Source of the DNA: Stratiformator vulcanicus | Lineage (GTDB): Bacteria; Planctomycetota; Planctomycetia; Planctomycetales; Planctomycetaceae | Length of the DNA stretch: 64,000 nucleotides | Direction of reading: 5' to 3' | Assembly (NCBI RefSeq): GCF_007744515.1 | Contig: NZ_CP036268.1 | Coordinates: 2,209,712 to 2,273,711 of the forward strand | Part shown: in pieces, positions 35,841-45,306 of the stretch | Layout: every line of letters starts with the position of its first letter | Position numbering within the stretch: position 1 is the first letter of the stretch | Position numbers and translations under genes: made by a program | Notes under the pieces: generated by a model | The model's database searches: none | What the model was told of the DNA's origin: nothing | What the model saw: only the letters and a program-made list of their open reading frames with translations

Positions 35841-36644
35841 ATGCCACGAGACTTGCCAATCGACGACGCTTTGGGACGGCCGGCCGTCACTCCGACCGAC
35901 CTCATCCTCGCGGCGGCAACGCTTTCAAAAGAAATTGATCAGACATTGGAGGCTGATCAACAGCGTCGTGATGTCGCGGCTCGATCGGCTTGGTCAAGCT
36001 TTCGAGTGCTGGCGAATGCTTACGAGAGTGTGCTGCGGCGCCATTGTTCGACGGCCACGCTGCTCGAGCTCTTTACGGTCGACGCCGCCGCGCGGGTGAC
36101 CGCATCAGCCTTCATCGCTCAAGATCGCAACGCATTGCGACGTCGGGCGGCGCCCGTCGCGATAGCGATCGTCGACGAACTGGAACTTCCAAAGAACACT
36201 GCGCTGCATGCCCTGCTGGCGGATGAACCGGCCGGTCTGGATCGCCAACTCGGTGACCGCTTTCGGCGGATGTCGGAGCGTTGGACCGATGTGCTGTCGG
36301 GCCATTTGGTGACGCGATTTCTGGCTGAAGAATTCGTATTTGATGTCGATCGCGCGGCCGATTTCGGAGGTTACGAATATCAAATCGGACAGCGGCAAGG
36401 GCTCGGCACAGCCTGGCCGATCTTGCTGACCGGTTTGGAATTGGCGTGGAAGCGAGCCGTCGAAGATTGTAATTGGAAGCCGAGTGCCGGTACGCAGAAT
36501 CTGCTCGTCCGGGCTGAACAGTCGATTCAAGATTGCGTTCTGTTGGCCGACACCCCCGTCCCGCTCAATCACGGCCCGCATCGGGACCGGGATGGACTCT
36601 CGCTGGGTGCCCCTCCCCTGAATCGGCCGAACAACGAGTCATAA
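35841..36644 (+). CDS. Conserved protein of unknown function
   Basis: A 267-residue soluble protein without signal peptide, membrane helix or recognised family. It starts at the ATG at 35841 (a TTG lies just before). The first 180 residues are mostly helical with many Ala, Arg and Leu (AARSAWSSFRVLANAYESVL, RRHCSTATLLELFTVDAAAR). The C-terminal part contains FGGYEYQIGQRQGLGTAWP and a helical EQSIQDCVLLAD. I cannot suggest a role. It precedes the Ser/Thr kinase gene by 207 bases and may or may not be co-transcribed. Confidence 0.75.
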   Translation: MPRDLPIDDALGRPAVTPTDLILAAATLSKEIDQTLEADQQRRDVAARSAWSSFRVLANAYESVLRRHCSTATLLELFTVDAAARVTASAFIAQDRNALRRRAAPVAIAIVDELELPKNTALHALLADEPAGLDRQLGDRFRRMSERWTDVLSGHLVTRFLAEEFVFDVDRAADFGGYEYQIGQRQGLGTAWPILLTGLELAWKRAVEDCNWKPSAGTQNLLVRAEQSIQDCVLLADTPVPLNHGPHRDRDGLSLGAPPLNRPNNES

Positions 36645-36781
36645 GTCTCAGTAAGAGCAGTGTTTGAGAGTCCTCGCGATTCGGTGGTGTCTGAGACTTC
36701 TACGCATCGCACGGGTGATTCTACCGAGAGGGAAAAGCCTGAAATCATGACAGGCTGAACGGTTTCCCCTGATTTGAAGCG

Positions 36782-36817
36782 AACTCCTCGGCTGTTTCTC
36801 GTCGTATTCGAGGAGTT
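36782..36817. promoter_or_regulatory. Inverted repeat upstream of the Ser/Thr kinase gene
   Basis: AACTCCTCG at 36782-36790 is perfectly complementary to CGAGGAGTT at 36809-36817, with an 18-base spacer, about 35 bases before the kinase start at 36852. It could be an operator or an RNA hairpin controlling the kinase, or a terminator for the gene upstream. Confidence 0.4.
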
Positions 36818-36851
36818 ATCTCTGCGATTATCGCTTCATCATTAAGATTCA

Positions 36852-38477
36852 ATGTCCCTCAAAGAACAGTCGTCCCTGCAGCTCTCTTATGAGGGCTTCT
36901 GGCCGGAGACGTCGACCCTTTCGTTTTCGCCGGTGTTGCTTCGCCGACGGCTGCGGCTGGCCGCGGTCTGGCTATCGCTCGTCGGCGCGATGCTCGCGTT
37001 GGCGTTCGCATTCGAAAGCCTGACCTCCAAGGCGATCTGCGTTATCGGATGCGTCGGCACGCTCGGCACAAACTTCTACTTAGGGGCACGCCCCATCAAG
37101 AGCGTCTACTGGCTGCGGATGATCGAGCGTGTCTTGTTCGGGTTCGCGGCAGTGCAGGCGATCAGCCTGCAAGTGACGCTGACAATACGCTACGGCCAAG
37201 ATGTGGCTCCGGGCGAAACTCCACTGGTGACGGTCGCCTTCTTCGGCGGCTGGGGCTACCTGATTTTGCTCTATGGGATGCTGGTTCCGAACACGATCAA
37301 GCGGGCCCTGATTGTCTGCACTGTCGCTTGCGCGATCCCGATCGCCACGTTCGCCGGACTGGCGGTTTTTCTCGAGATCGAGCCGACGCAGTCAGAGAAG
37401 TTCATCGTCGGCCTGACGGCGGCATTCCTACTGCTGACCGCTTTGACTGCGGCGTTGGGTTTGGCTCGCATTCGCCAGTTCGCCGACTCGCTTCAAGGCC
37501 TGCAAGAGATCAATGGTTACCGCCTGATCGAACAAATCGGGTCGGGCGGGATGGGGATGGTCTATCTGGCCGAACACCGCGTCATGCGTCGGCTCAGTGC
37601 GTTAAAGCTGGTCCGCGAAGATCGTGATCGCGACGGTCGGATGGCCGCTCGCTTTGAGGAGGAAGTCCGTCAGACCGCGCGGCTGACCGACCCTCACATC
37701 ATTCAAATCTACGAATACGGCCACGATGTCGAAGGTCGTTTCTTCTACGCGATGGAGTACCTGCTCGGTCACGATGTCCAAGAGATCGTGAGGCGGTTCG
37801 GGCCAATGCCTCACGAGCGAGCGATGTTCCTGTTCGGGCAGGTCGCCAGAGCCCTCGCCAGCGCACACTCGGCATTGGTCGTCCATCAGGACATCAAACC
37901 TTCGAACATTTTCTTGACGCAGTGCGGCGGCGACTTTGATTTCGTGAAAGTCCTCGATTTCGGACTGGCCTCACGTCGCGGGGAATTGCGGATGTCGAGC
38001 AGCCTTGCCGGAACCCCGTCCTACATGGCGCCCGAGCAGTTCTCGCCCGACGGGCATGTCGACCCGCGCTCAGACATCTATGCCGCAGCGGCCGCCACTC
38101 TTTTCATGCTGACCGGTTTTCATCCCGAGACGAGTTCCGGGACGCACAAGTGGAGTCGAAAACAAGCTGCCAAGAGTATCAAGAACCAATTGCAGGTGGC
38201 GGCCCGGCGAACGCCCTCCGAGAGCATCCGCGTTTTGAGAGACTGTTTGGCATTCGACCCGAAGGCTCGCATCCAGACGGCAAAAGAACTACGAAAAGCG
38301 ATTCGCTCGGCTTCCTGCCCGGACGCATGGGATCACGACATCGCCCGCGATTGGTGGGAAGGGATTGCCGAACGCGTCGATGGGAAAGACATCCCGCGCC
38401 CGAAAATGGCGGGCGCTCTCTCCGCGGATCAAGACCTGATCGGTGCGACAAGCCCCACCGTTGAGATGGATCGCTGA
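36852..38477 (+). CDS. Membrane Ser/Thr protein kinase (N-terminal membrane domain, C-terminal kinase)
   Basis: A 541-residue protein. Residues 30-205 form about six membrane helices (for example 37-54, 60-78, 93-111, 126-145, 152-173, 184-204). A Hanks-type kinase domain follows at 223-500: glycine loop GSGGMGMV, Lys252 in SALKLVRE, a catalytic loop HQDIKPSN with His345, Gln346 and Asp347, DFG at 369-371, and the APE-type AGTPSYMAPEQF. Most relatives have HRD; the Arg is Gln here. The kinase is C-terminal, the reverse of the usual bacterial PknB order. The ATG at 36852 follows an inverted repeat. Substrates are unknown. Confidence 0.93.
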   Translation: MSLKEQSSLQLSYEGFWPETSTLSFSPVLLRRRLRLAAVWLSLVGAMLALAFAFESLTSKAICVIGCVGTLGTNFYLGARPIKSVYWLRMIERVLFGFAAVQAISLQVTLTIRYGQDVAPGETPLVTVAFFGGWGYLILLYGMLVPNTIKRALIVCTVACAIPIATFAGLAVFLEIEPTQSEKFIVGLTAAFLLLTALTAALGLARIRQFADSLQGLQEINGYRLIEQIGSGGMGMVYLAEHRVMRRLSALKLVREDRDRDGRMAARFEEEVRQTARLTDPHIIQIYEYGHDVEGRFFYAMEYLLGHDVQEIVRRFGPMPHERAMFLFGQVARALASAHSALVVHQDIKPSNIFLTQCGGDFDFVKVLDFGLASRRGELRMSSSLAGTPSYMAPEQFSPDGHVDPRSDIYAAAAATLFMLTGFHPETSSGTHKWSRKQAAKSIKNQLQVAARRTPSESIRVLRDCLAFDPKARIQTAKELRKAIRSASCPDAWDHDIARDWWEGIAERVDGKDIPRPKMAGALSADQDLIGATSPTVEMDR

Positions 38478-38568
38478 ACGTCGAAGAGGTTTGCTCACGC
38501 CGGCCCCCGTTGGTGTAATGCGTGGCGGGTAGTTCTCGTCCCGCGATGCCTTTTGCAGCAACAACCTC

Positions 38569-39462
38569 ATGGCTCAGCGACTGCTCGGTTGGCTGGTAGT
38601 GATCGCGGTCGGACTTCCCGCGCCTTTCACGAGGGCGGCGGAGGAACCGGTCGCTCTGGTCAACGGGGAACCGATCACCGCGGCCGACATCACGTTTGAG
38701 CGGAGCCTCCGAAAGGTCGCAGGTTCCGACGCGGACGTCCCCCGCGCGTTGATTGTCGAAGAACTGATTAGTCGCGAACTGTTGCGGCAATTTCTGAAAG
38801 ACCGGCGCGCGATCCCCGAAGTCGAGCAGATCGACCGTGCCAAGACACGATTCATCGAAAGGCTCACGGCGGGCCGGCCGGAGGCGCGGGCCCAGTTGGA
38901 ACAGCTCGGACTGACTGACGCACGGCTTGAGACGGCGGTCGCCGTCTCCCTCGGATGGGAAACGCACCTGCGCCGGGTCATCACGGAAAAATCGCTGCGT
39001 GACTATTTCGAAGCGAACCGCCGACGTTTCGACGGCTCACGCCTGAAGGTTCGGCAGATATTTCTCGCCAAAGGATTTGACGGCGTACCTCCTGCCCAAA
39101 CGCAAATGCGACTCGAGCAGATTCGACAAGAGATCAATGGCGACGGCGATTCGTTCGCGGCGGCGGCGTTAAAACACTCCGAAGCTCCATCATCCGCCGA
39201 AGGCGGTTCACTCGGATGGATCAGCCCGTTCGGCGATATTCCGTCCGCCATCGCGCCGGCTGTGTTCCGGCTCGGCGCGGGTGAAATCAGCGAGCCTCTC
39301 GAATCGCCGCTCGGCTGGCACCTCGTTCTGGTCGAACAGATCGAAGAGGGTGAGCTCAGCCTCGAAGACGTTCGCCCGATCGTACGTGCCGAGTTAGCCC
39401 GCCAGCTGCGATCCCAATTGGTCGCCGAGCAACGGCGGTCGGCCCAAATCGAGCGGAATTGA
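38569..39462 (+). CDS. Exported parvulin-type peptidylprolyl isomerase (SurA/PrsA-like)
   Basis: A 297-residue foldase. The signal peptide is residues 1-24 (ending FTRAAEE). A SurA-like N-terminal helical domain (VALVNGEPITAADI onwards, about 28-150) precedes a parvulin PPIase domain (about 155-265). The PPIase domain shows VRQIFLAKGFDGVPPAQTQM, SFAAAALKHSEAPSSAEGGS, LGWISPFGDIP and GEISEPLESPLGWHLVLVEQ. It helps fold exported proteins. It stands alone, 91 bases after the kinase gene, and is followed by a REP-like repeat. Confidence 0.92.
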   Translation: MAQRLLGWLVVIAVGLPAPFTRAAEEPVALVNGEPITAADITFERSLRKVAGSDADVPRALIVEELISRELLRQFLKDRRAIPEVEQIDRAKTRFIERLTAGRPEARAQLEQLGLTDARLETAVAVSLGWETHLRRVITEKSLRDYFEANRRRFDGSRLKVRQIFLAKGFDGVPPAQTQMRLEQIRQEINGDGDSFAAAALKHSEAPSSAEGGSLGWISPFGDIPSAIAPAVFRLGAGEISEPLESPLGWHLVLVEQIEEGELSLEDVRPIVRAELARQLRSQLVAEQRRSAQIERN

Positions 39463-39511
39463 TCGAACGAGACAGTGCCTGACGTGACGGTCGCATTAGA
39501 AGCAGTTTCAA

Positions 39512-39602
39512 TTCGTCTGTCATACAAGCACGAGGCGCCAGCCGTCGGGAAAATCGCTGGTTGATCGCCCATCGGCTTGCGCCTCTGGCCGGTATTGAAA
39601 TC
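39512..39602. repeat. REP-like palindromic repeat, copy 2 of 3
   Basis: Same unit as at 5571-5662 and 57934-58025. The palindrome is clearer here: CGAGGCGCCAGCCGTCG with a downstream ATCGGCTTGCGCCTC. It sits between two convergent genes. Confidence 0.85.
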
Positions 39603-39606
39603 CCTT

Positions 39607-40224
39607 CTAGGAACTCTCATCACCCGACGACGCCGTGATCGAGGTCCCTGAGGCGTCGGCTTGGTCGGTCGACTCCGCGACCGGCACCGGCTGGACGGGC
39701 TTGGGGCCGTCTTTGGGTTTATAGATCATCACCATGGCCGCCCCCGCCGCGGCGAGGACGAGGCCGAGATAGAATCGCGGATCGGTCGGGGTCGCCCCGG
39801 TCGATTTGTGAATCCAACTGAAGATGGTGATCGTGGCGATCGTGTTGATGATCGGCGCCCCGGCGAACACCAGCGGCGCGACGTAAAGCGGTCCCTTCGG
39901 TATCCCTTCGGCCTTCGCGGCCGTGACCGCGTAAATTACGCACAGTGCGCCCACCGCGCCGAGCGTTCCGGCCAGAATGCCCCAGCCCGTTCCTTTAAGA
40001 CCCCAGTTGGCTCCCGGTTTCTCGGTCGGATCGCCGAACACGAAGATCAGCAGCAACGGGAAGACGACCGCCGTGATGAAGTACGCGACCCCCACGAACA
40101 GGAACGCCCGCATATTGCTCTTCAGGCTGTCGGCCGCCTCATGCACACTCGGCACATACAGTCCCCACGACAGGGCGGCTCCGAGGATGAAAGGCAATAC
40201 AACGAGCCACTGCTTCGAAATCAT
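39607..40224 (-). CDS. Multi-pass membrane protein of unknown function
   Basis: A 205-residue protein with about five hydrophobic helices (about 7-24, 40-62, 80-100, 115-137, 150-167). The pattern LPFILGAALSWGLYVPSVHE and KGPLYVAPLVFAGAPIINTI resembles small DMT/EamA-type proteins, but the match is not firm. The tail of about 35 residues is charged and Ser/Thr rich. The start at 40224 is the first ATG. It is convergent with the parvulin gene and separated from the ABC permease by 240 bases. Confidence 0.65.
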   Translation of the reverse strand: MISKQWLVVLPFILGAALSWGLYVPSVHEAADSLKSNMRAFLFVGVAYFITAVVFPLLLIFVFGDPTEKPGANWGLKGTGWGILAGTLGAVGALCVIYAVTAAKAEGIPKGPLYVAPLVFAGAPIINTIATITIFSWIHKSTGATPTDPRFYLGLVLAAAGAAMVMIYKPKDGPKPVQPVPVAESTDQADASGTSITASSGDESS

Positions 40225-40355
40225 GAATTATCTCCGGGGAGTTGAGTCGAGAGTCTAGGGTCGAGAATTGAGAGCGTTGAGCAACAAGCCGCGCACGTAG
40301 TAAGCGGATCAGGTTGTGCCCTTCGCTGAACGTTACGCGATATCCAAGATGCGAA

Positions 40356-40384
40356 TCCCTTGCTTGCGCTGCGGGCTTGTTTTG
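40356..40384. repeat. Short dispersed repeat, third copy
   Basis: TCCCTTGCTTGCGCTGCGGG followed by CTTGTTTTG. This matches 28875-28905 for the shared bases. It lies in the gap between the membrane protein and the ABC permease. Confidence 0.75.
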
Positions 40385-40464
40385 GCTGAGGATATTTCGA
40401 TCGCGCTGCGTGGTTTCGTTCGCTGATTCTATCGGGCGTTGTCCGGGGGACCACCGCAGGGGGA

Positions 40465-43400
40465 TCACTCGCCGCGGAGGGTACCGACAATCGGGGTTCG
40501 TACCGCCGCCCGCACGGCCGCCAATGACGCGAGCGATCCGACGACAAACACCGCGAGCAGCAGCAGGGCCAGCGATCCCGTCGGCACATCTGCCCCAGAC
40601 GATACAAGGTGCGGAGCGAGCGATAGCAGAGCCGACGCCGTTCCCGCAACGAGCCCCCATCCGAGCAGAAGCGAATTCTCGATTAGAACGGCAATCGCGA
40701 TACGCGTACCGCGGAAACCGACCGCCCGCATCAATGCGATTTCCGATCGCCGCTCTAACACATTGCGCAGCATCACCACGGCGAGCCCGACCGTGCCCAA
40801 TAGCAGTCCCAATCCGCCCAGTGCTTGAAACGTCGACAGGTAAGTATTTTGCACCGCCAAGAAGTCGGCGATCCTGCGGGAAACCGGCTCGGTATCAAAT
40901 CCGTACGGCGCAAGCTTCGTCTCGAGCAGCGTTGAGAGTTCGCTCTGTTCGTCCTGCGGGCCTTCGATCAGGAACCACCCGTAGCCGCTTAGATCGGGAT
41001 AGAGCTCGTTGAAACTCCCTTCGCTCATCACGAGTGTGCCTTGAAACACGCTGCCGACAAACATCCCGACGATCTGCAGCCGGTATTCCGGATTCTCTTC
41101 CGAAGGGACCGCGATCGTGTCGCCGACGCCCTTTTTCAGGCTGTAGAGCAAGGTGTTCATATCCCCGAAGACCGGATAGACCGGCTTGCCGTCGATGTCG
41201 GGCAACGGTGTTTTCAGCAATTGCCAGGGTTCATTCGACGACGTTGCGGTGAAGGCAAAGCCGCCGCGCTCGATCATGCGGTCGGATGCACCGAGGACCG
41301 TCGGCAGCGACGTGCGGAACAGATTGAGACAGCTCGCATCGTCACCGGGTCGAATGCGAAAGCCGTAGGCATCGATTCGGTCGAACAATTCACGATTCGC
41401 CGGATCCTTAAGCTGAATCCCGAGCTTCGTTCGACCTTCCTCCGTATTGACGTTGTAAGGGAGCGGCACCGAGGAGCGACTGAGCAACAGGAAGCCGCCG
41501 TTGCCGGAGTCTTTTCGCGGCGTTTGTTCCGTCGGGTCCATCCGCGCCGCCGCGACCGCAACGAGTACGAATGTCGCCGAGGCGACGAGCGCAGTTGTCA
41601 TGACGCTCCGCTGTTTTTCACGCACCGCGTTGCGGGCGCTCAACTGGCGAAGGGACGAGAGTGGACTTCCGCTGCCGCGCTCCAACCACGCCGAGAGCGC
41701 CGCGACCGAAGCCGTCAGCAGCAGCATCCCGGCGACGAAAAAGCTCAGCATCGCCCAACTGATCCCGCCGAAGGCTTCGACGTCGGGAATCAAACCGATG
41801 AGGGTTCCCAGAATCAGACACGCTCCCCCAACAGCGGAACCGACCGCCAGCAGTCTTGAAGTTCCGCTACCGCCCGATTCGCTGGCCTGCGACTGACGAC
41901 TTCCGGCGAGAAGTTCTCTTAACGAAAGCGTCCGGAACCTCCGCAGTCCCCAATAGACCGCCAGCAGAGCGAGTAGTGCTGATCCAACAAATCCGATCAT
42001 CAAACTCAGCGGTGTCGGAGACAGGAACAGGAACCGCGTCCCGATCGCGCCAACCCACCATGTGCGCAGCCCGTAGATCATCAGCCACGCGTAGCCCAGG
42101 GCGGCCAGCGTTCCGATGGCGCCACCCAGCAGCACAACGACCGCCCCTTCCATCAGGAGCAGTCGTCCCGCCGACTTCGTTGTGAATCCGATCGCTCGCA
42201 GCAGACCTAATTCTCGGGTCCGCTGTTCGACGCCGAGTCGGAACAGCAGGCCGATCAGGATCGCCGCCGAGAGGATCAGGAAGAAGCTGAAGCCCACGAA
42301 CAGCCCGGCGAAGTCCTGCGTGCCCTGCGCCGCTCGCAATCCCTCCAGTTTGACCGGTCGAAATGCGAGACCGAGCTCCCGCGGCTCGATCGCCGTCAGT
42401 AACTCGCGGCGAAAGAGTTCGGTCGCCTCTTCAACGCTCATCACGTCGGGGATCGACACGCGAAACGAAGTCAGCGTGCCGTAGCGGCTTTGAAATAAAT
42501 CCTGTGCGAAATCGAGCGGTAAAAATAATTTCGGCGTCGCTCGATATTCCTCCCAGTACGCTTCGTCTTCCGGCGTGACGAGGTCGAGGTCCATGTCGAA
42601 GGGCTGCTCCCAGTCCCCGAACGTGTCGGCATCGGTGATGCCCTCCAGTGCCGGGGTCAGCGTGCGGTCGGCGGCAATAGTGCCCTCCAGCTTGACGATC
42701 CCGGACACCCGAAAGCGGTGTTCCTCCTCGGGCAAATCGCCCTGCGTGCCGACGGTGTAGAATTTCACCGTCACCTCATCGCCGACCTCGACCCCCAATT
42801 GCTCGTTTGCAAGGAACTCGTTGAGAACGACCTGTTGTAGCCCCGACCGGGAGGGAGGGGATTGGGTCGCGGGTTCGCCGTCATTCGAGGATTCCGACCC
42901 TTCACTGATCCGCTCCTTACCAGTCGCGGCTGCATGGCCTTCGAGATAATCGAACGGGCCGAAGGGTGGTGGTTGGTCGAATTCGATTCCCGCGGCGACG
43001 GAATAGGCGGCGAATTGCTCCGGGTCAGCGGCGTTCGCGATCTCATTGACGAGGTAGACCAACACCGGTGATTGCTTCAGCCCCAGTTCCTCCGCCGCCT
43101 GCTCCGCGGCAGCAACGACCCCCGGTTCCAGAATCAAGCGCCGACTCTCCAACGCGAGGTATCCGAATTCCTCATTCGGCACGATGCGGAGATCGAGGTC
43201 GTCGAGCGTGAGAGCGAACTTGAGGGCGGAATTGGCTTCCGGCAACAGAGCGTTCGCCTTCTTGGCGTCCAGCCACTCACTGTCGTTGGGCGGGCTTTCG
43301 GGATGAATGGCTCCGAAGAGTGCGTTCACTCGCGCTGGTTTCGCCGTCGGATTCCGCCTCGTCGCCCGCACCGCGGCGAGGCCCAACTCGCTCTGCAAAG

Positions 43401-44034
43401 TGTCGAGCGTGGCGAACACAACCGGCGGAATCTGCTGCCCCGGATTTAAACCGAATCGCCCCGCCCCTACGCCATCCGGGATGATCGCCGAGACCGTCAG
43501 CGCGATTTCTCTCGCCGTTTCATCACGGTCGCCGAGCAGGCTCTCGCGCGGTATCTCCGACGGGAGTTCGAGAGAGACGATAACCTCGTCACCGACCGAA
43601 GCCTTCAATTCCTCGGCCACTCGCTGGTTGAGAACGACTTCGAAGTCGCTTGGCAGCTCAATCGCGCCGGTCTTCAAGAGCGACCAGAGCCGCTCGTCGA
43701 CTCCGTAGACGTTGACGTTGCCAATCGTGTTGATGAGGTCGTCCGACTCGCGGCTCACTCCACCAACCATCGCGATCGCCGGGGCCAAGCTCGCGTCGTC
43801 GTCAATCTGCCAACGGTCGGCGAGGTCTTCAGTCACGAACCGCGTGCCGCTCATCGCAAAATCGACATTGCCCAACCGGTCGAGGGTGATCTGCCGCAAG
43901 CTCGCTCTGACCGAGTCGCCCACAATCAGCGCGCCGCCGATCACCGCGGCGCCCACAGCGACACCGAGCAGCACCGCGAGATTCGTCCGCCAGAAGTGGC
44001 CGAGGCTGTGCAGAACCAGATTGAAGCGGGTCAC
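40465..44034 (-). CDS. ABC transporter permease with FtsX-type domains
   Basis: A 1189-residue large permease. An N-terminal membrane helix ([21 protein letters not shown]) is followed by a long periplasmic region. There are two FtsX-type membrane blocks, about 570-760 ([20 protein letters not shown]) and the C-terminus ([40 protein letters not shown]). The two periplasmic portions carry MacB-like beta-rich domains. The gene overlaps the ATPase stop codon by four bases (ATGA), so the pair works together. Such transporters move lipids, lipoproteins or signals out of the membrane. The fused double length is within the family range. Confidence 0.88.
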   Translation of the reverse strand: MTRFNLVLHSLGHFWRTNLAVLLGVAVGAAVIGGALIVGDSVRASLRQITLDRLGNVDFAMSGTRFVTEDLADRWQIDDDASLAPAIAMVGGVSRESDDLINTIGNVNVYGVDERLWSLLKTGAIELPSDFEVVLNQRVAEELKASVGDEVIVSLELPSEIPRESLLGDRDETAREIALTVSAIIPDGVGAGRFGLNPGQQIPPVVFATLDTLQSELGLAAVRATRRNPTAKPARVNALFGAIHPESPPNDSEWLDAKKANALLPEANSALKFALTLDDLDLRIVPNEEFGYLALESRRLILEPGVVAAAEQAAEELGLKQSPVLVYLVNEIANAADPEQFAAYSVAAGIEFDQPPPFGPFDYLEGHAAATGKERISEGSESSNDGEPATQSPPSRSGLQQVVLNEFLANEQLGVEVGDEVTVKFYTVGTQGDLPEEEHRFRVSGIVKLEGTIAADRTLTPALEGITDADTFGDWEQPFDMDLDLVTPEDEAYWEEYRATPKLFLPLDFAQDLFQSRYGTLTSFRVSIPDVMSVEEATELFRRELLTAIEPRELGLAFRPVKLEGLRAAQGTQDFAGLFVGFSFFLILSAAILIGLLFRLGVEQRTRELGLLRAIGFTTKSAGRLLLMEGAVVVLLGGAIGTLAALGYAWLMIYGLRTWWVGAIGTRFLFLSPTPLSLMIGFVGSALLALLAVYWGLRRFRTLSLRELLAGSRQSQASESGGSGTSRLLAVGSAVGGACLILGTLIGLIPDVEAFGGISWAMLSFFVAGMLLLTASVAALSAWLERGSGSPLSSLRQLSARNAVREKQRSVMTTALVASATFVLVAVAAARMDPTEQTPRKDSGNGGFLLLSRSSVPLPYNVNTEEGRTKLGIQLKDPANRELFDRIDAYGFRIRPGDDASCLNLFRTSLPTVLGASDRMIERGGFAFTATSSNEPWQLLKTPLPDIDGKPVYPVFGDMNTLLYSLKKGVGDTIAVPSEENPEYRLQIVGMFVGSVFQGTLVMSEGSFNELYPDLSGYGWFLIEGPQDEQSELSTLLETKLAPYGFDTEPVSRRIADFLAVQNTYLSTFQALGGLGLLLGTVGLAVVMLRNVLERRSEIALMRAVGFRGTRIAIAVLIENSLLLGWGLVAGTASALLSLAPHLVSSGADVPTGSLALLLLAVFVVGSLASLAAVRAAVRTPIVGTLRGE

Positions 44035-44720
44035 GATCGGACCCCGGCTTCCGGACGGACGAGCTTCTTATCCTTGAGCGAGAAGCGAAGCGGAAATCGC
44101 TCGGCCAGTTGGAGGCTGTGCGTGACGCAGACGAGCGTCGTGCCGCGTTCTTTGCCGAGGGCTAACAGCAGGTCGCCGACGTTGTCGGCCGTCGCCGTAT
44201 CAAGATTGCCGGTCGGCTCGTCCGCGAGCAGCAGGTCGGGTTCGTTGATGAGTGAGCGGCACAACGCCACGCGTTGCCGTTCTCCGCCGGAGAGTTTTGC
44301 GGGCCGGTGATCGATCCGATGCGACAGGCCGACGCGATCGATCAGTTCCGTCGCGCGATCCTGATCGGACTTGCCTGCCTTGCCGAACGCGAGCACCGGC
44401 AGCAGCACATTCTCAATCACCGTGCATTGCGGCAGCAGGTGATGGTCCTGAAACACGAACCCGATTCGCTCGTTGCGGAACTTCGCCTGCCTCGACTCGC
44501 TCCAGGCGTAGGGCGTCTCGCCGAACAGATTCACCTCGCCCGACGTCGGCTGCTCCAGCAGGCCGAGCACGTACAGGAACGTGCTCTTGCCCGACCCGGA
44601 CGGCCCCGTGATGACGGCGGCCTCGCCGTCTGCAAGTTCGAAGTCGACCCCACTGAGAATCTCCAGTGGTCCGGCTGCCGATTCGAAGGTCTTATTGAGA
44701 TTGCGAACGGAGATAGACAC
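44031..44720 (-). CDS. ABC transporter ATP-binding protein (LolD/MacB-like)
   Basis: A 229-residue ATPase. Walker A is GPSGSGKS (39-46), the Q-loop is [18 protein letters not shown], the signature is [14 protein letters not shown], and Walker B is [12 protein letters not shown]. The spacing is that of the LolD/MacB branch that works with FtsX-type permeases. It is transcribed upstream of, and overlapping with, the permease gene. Confidence 0.94.
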   Translation of the reverse strand: MSISVRNLNKTFESAAGPLEILSGVDFELADGEAAVITGPSGSGKSTFLYVLGLLEQPTSGEVNLFGETPYAWSESRQAKFRNERIGFVFQDHHLLPQCTVIENVLLPVLAFGKAGKSDQDRATELIDRVGLSHRIDHRPAKLSGGERQRVALCRSLINEPDLLLADEPTGNLDTATADNVGDLLLALGKERGTTLVCVTHSLQLAERFPLRFSLKDKKLVRPEAGVRS

Positions 44721-44798
44721 GGCGGACTTATTGATTGCGACGCGGGAGAACAGATGCCATTCATCTTCGCCGCCTCCGATCGGACTTCAACCGTGTCG

Positions 44799-45227
44799 TC
44801 AGGCGTCCGTCGAGGCTTCTTCGATTTTGGACAGATAGCTGTCCGGGATGGCGATCGACTCCATCGGCTTGCCGCGAGTGAAGTGGCAGCAGACGGTTTT
44901 CATGGTGCCGAGGGCGACCAGCTCATCGCCGCGGTTGAAGTGGATGTCGAGCGTCAGCGACTTCACGCCGATCCGCTGGACACTCAGCGTGATCGCGACT
45001 TCGTCTTCGAAGTAGAGCGGGGCCTTGAAGTTGCACTTCGCGCTCACACGCGGCCAGCCGACGATCGAGCCGTCGGGCTGCTTCTCCATGATCGACAATC
45101 CCAGCGACCTGAAGAACGCGTGCTCGACGTCTTCCATGTACCGGTAGAAGTAGGAGAAGTGAACGATCCCCGCCATGTCGGTCTCACAAAACGCGACCCG
45201 GCGGGTGGTAGTAAACGTCGAAGCCAT
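44799..45227 (-). CDS. Acyl-CoA thioesterase (YbgC / 4-hydroxybenzoyl-CoA type hotdog)
   Basis: A 142-residue hotdog-fold thioesterase. The active-site pattern RRVAFCETDMAGIVHFSYFY (about residues 9-28; D-x-x-G-x-V-x-x-x-x-Y) is the YbgC/4-HBT signature. CNFKAPLYFEDEVAITLSVQ and FHFTRGKP-like CCHFTRGKP follow. It releases CoA from short or aromatic acyl-CoA esters, and the exact substrate is not visible. It is adjacent to the ABC genes but separated by 78 bases. The chorismate-lyase-like gene lies 3.7 kb away; a link through hydroxybenzoyl thioesters is speculative. Confidence 0.86.
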   Translation of the reverse strand: MASTFTTTRRVAFCETDMAGIVHFSYFYRYMEDVEHAFFRSLGLSIMEKQPDGSIVGWPRVSAKCNFKAPLYFEDEVAITLSVQRIGVKSLTLDIHFNRGDELVALGTMKTVCCHFTRGKPMESIAIPDSYLSKIEEASTDA

Positions 45228-45306
45228 TAAGTGCGAGGGAGTAAGGAATTGAGAACAAAGGCGAGCCGGAAGCGTCAGCGCCCGGAGCGTAGAGTCGTTC
45301 TAAGTT

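Noticed and set aside
41041-41859. Open frame of 272 codons on the plus strand
   Set aside because: It is antisense to the ABC permease, with no recognisable motif.
44274-45230. Long open frame of 318 codons on the plus strand
   Set aside because: It lies opposite the recognised ABC ATPase and YbgC-like thioesterase genes. Its residues show no domain and are biased to Arg, Gln, Asp and His as expected for an antisense frame in GC-rich DNA.
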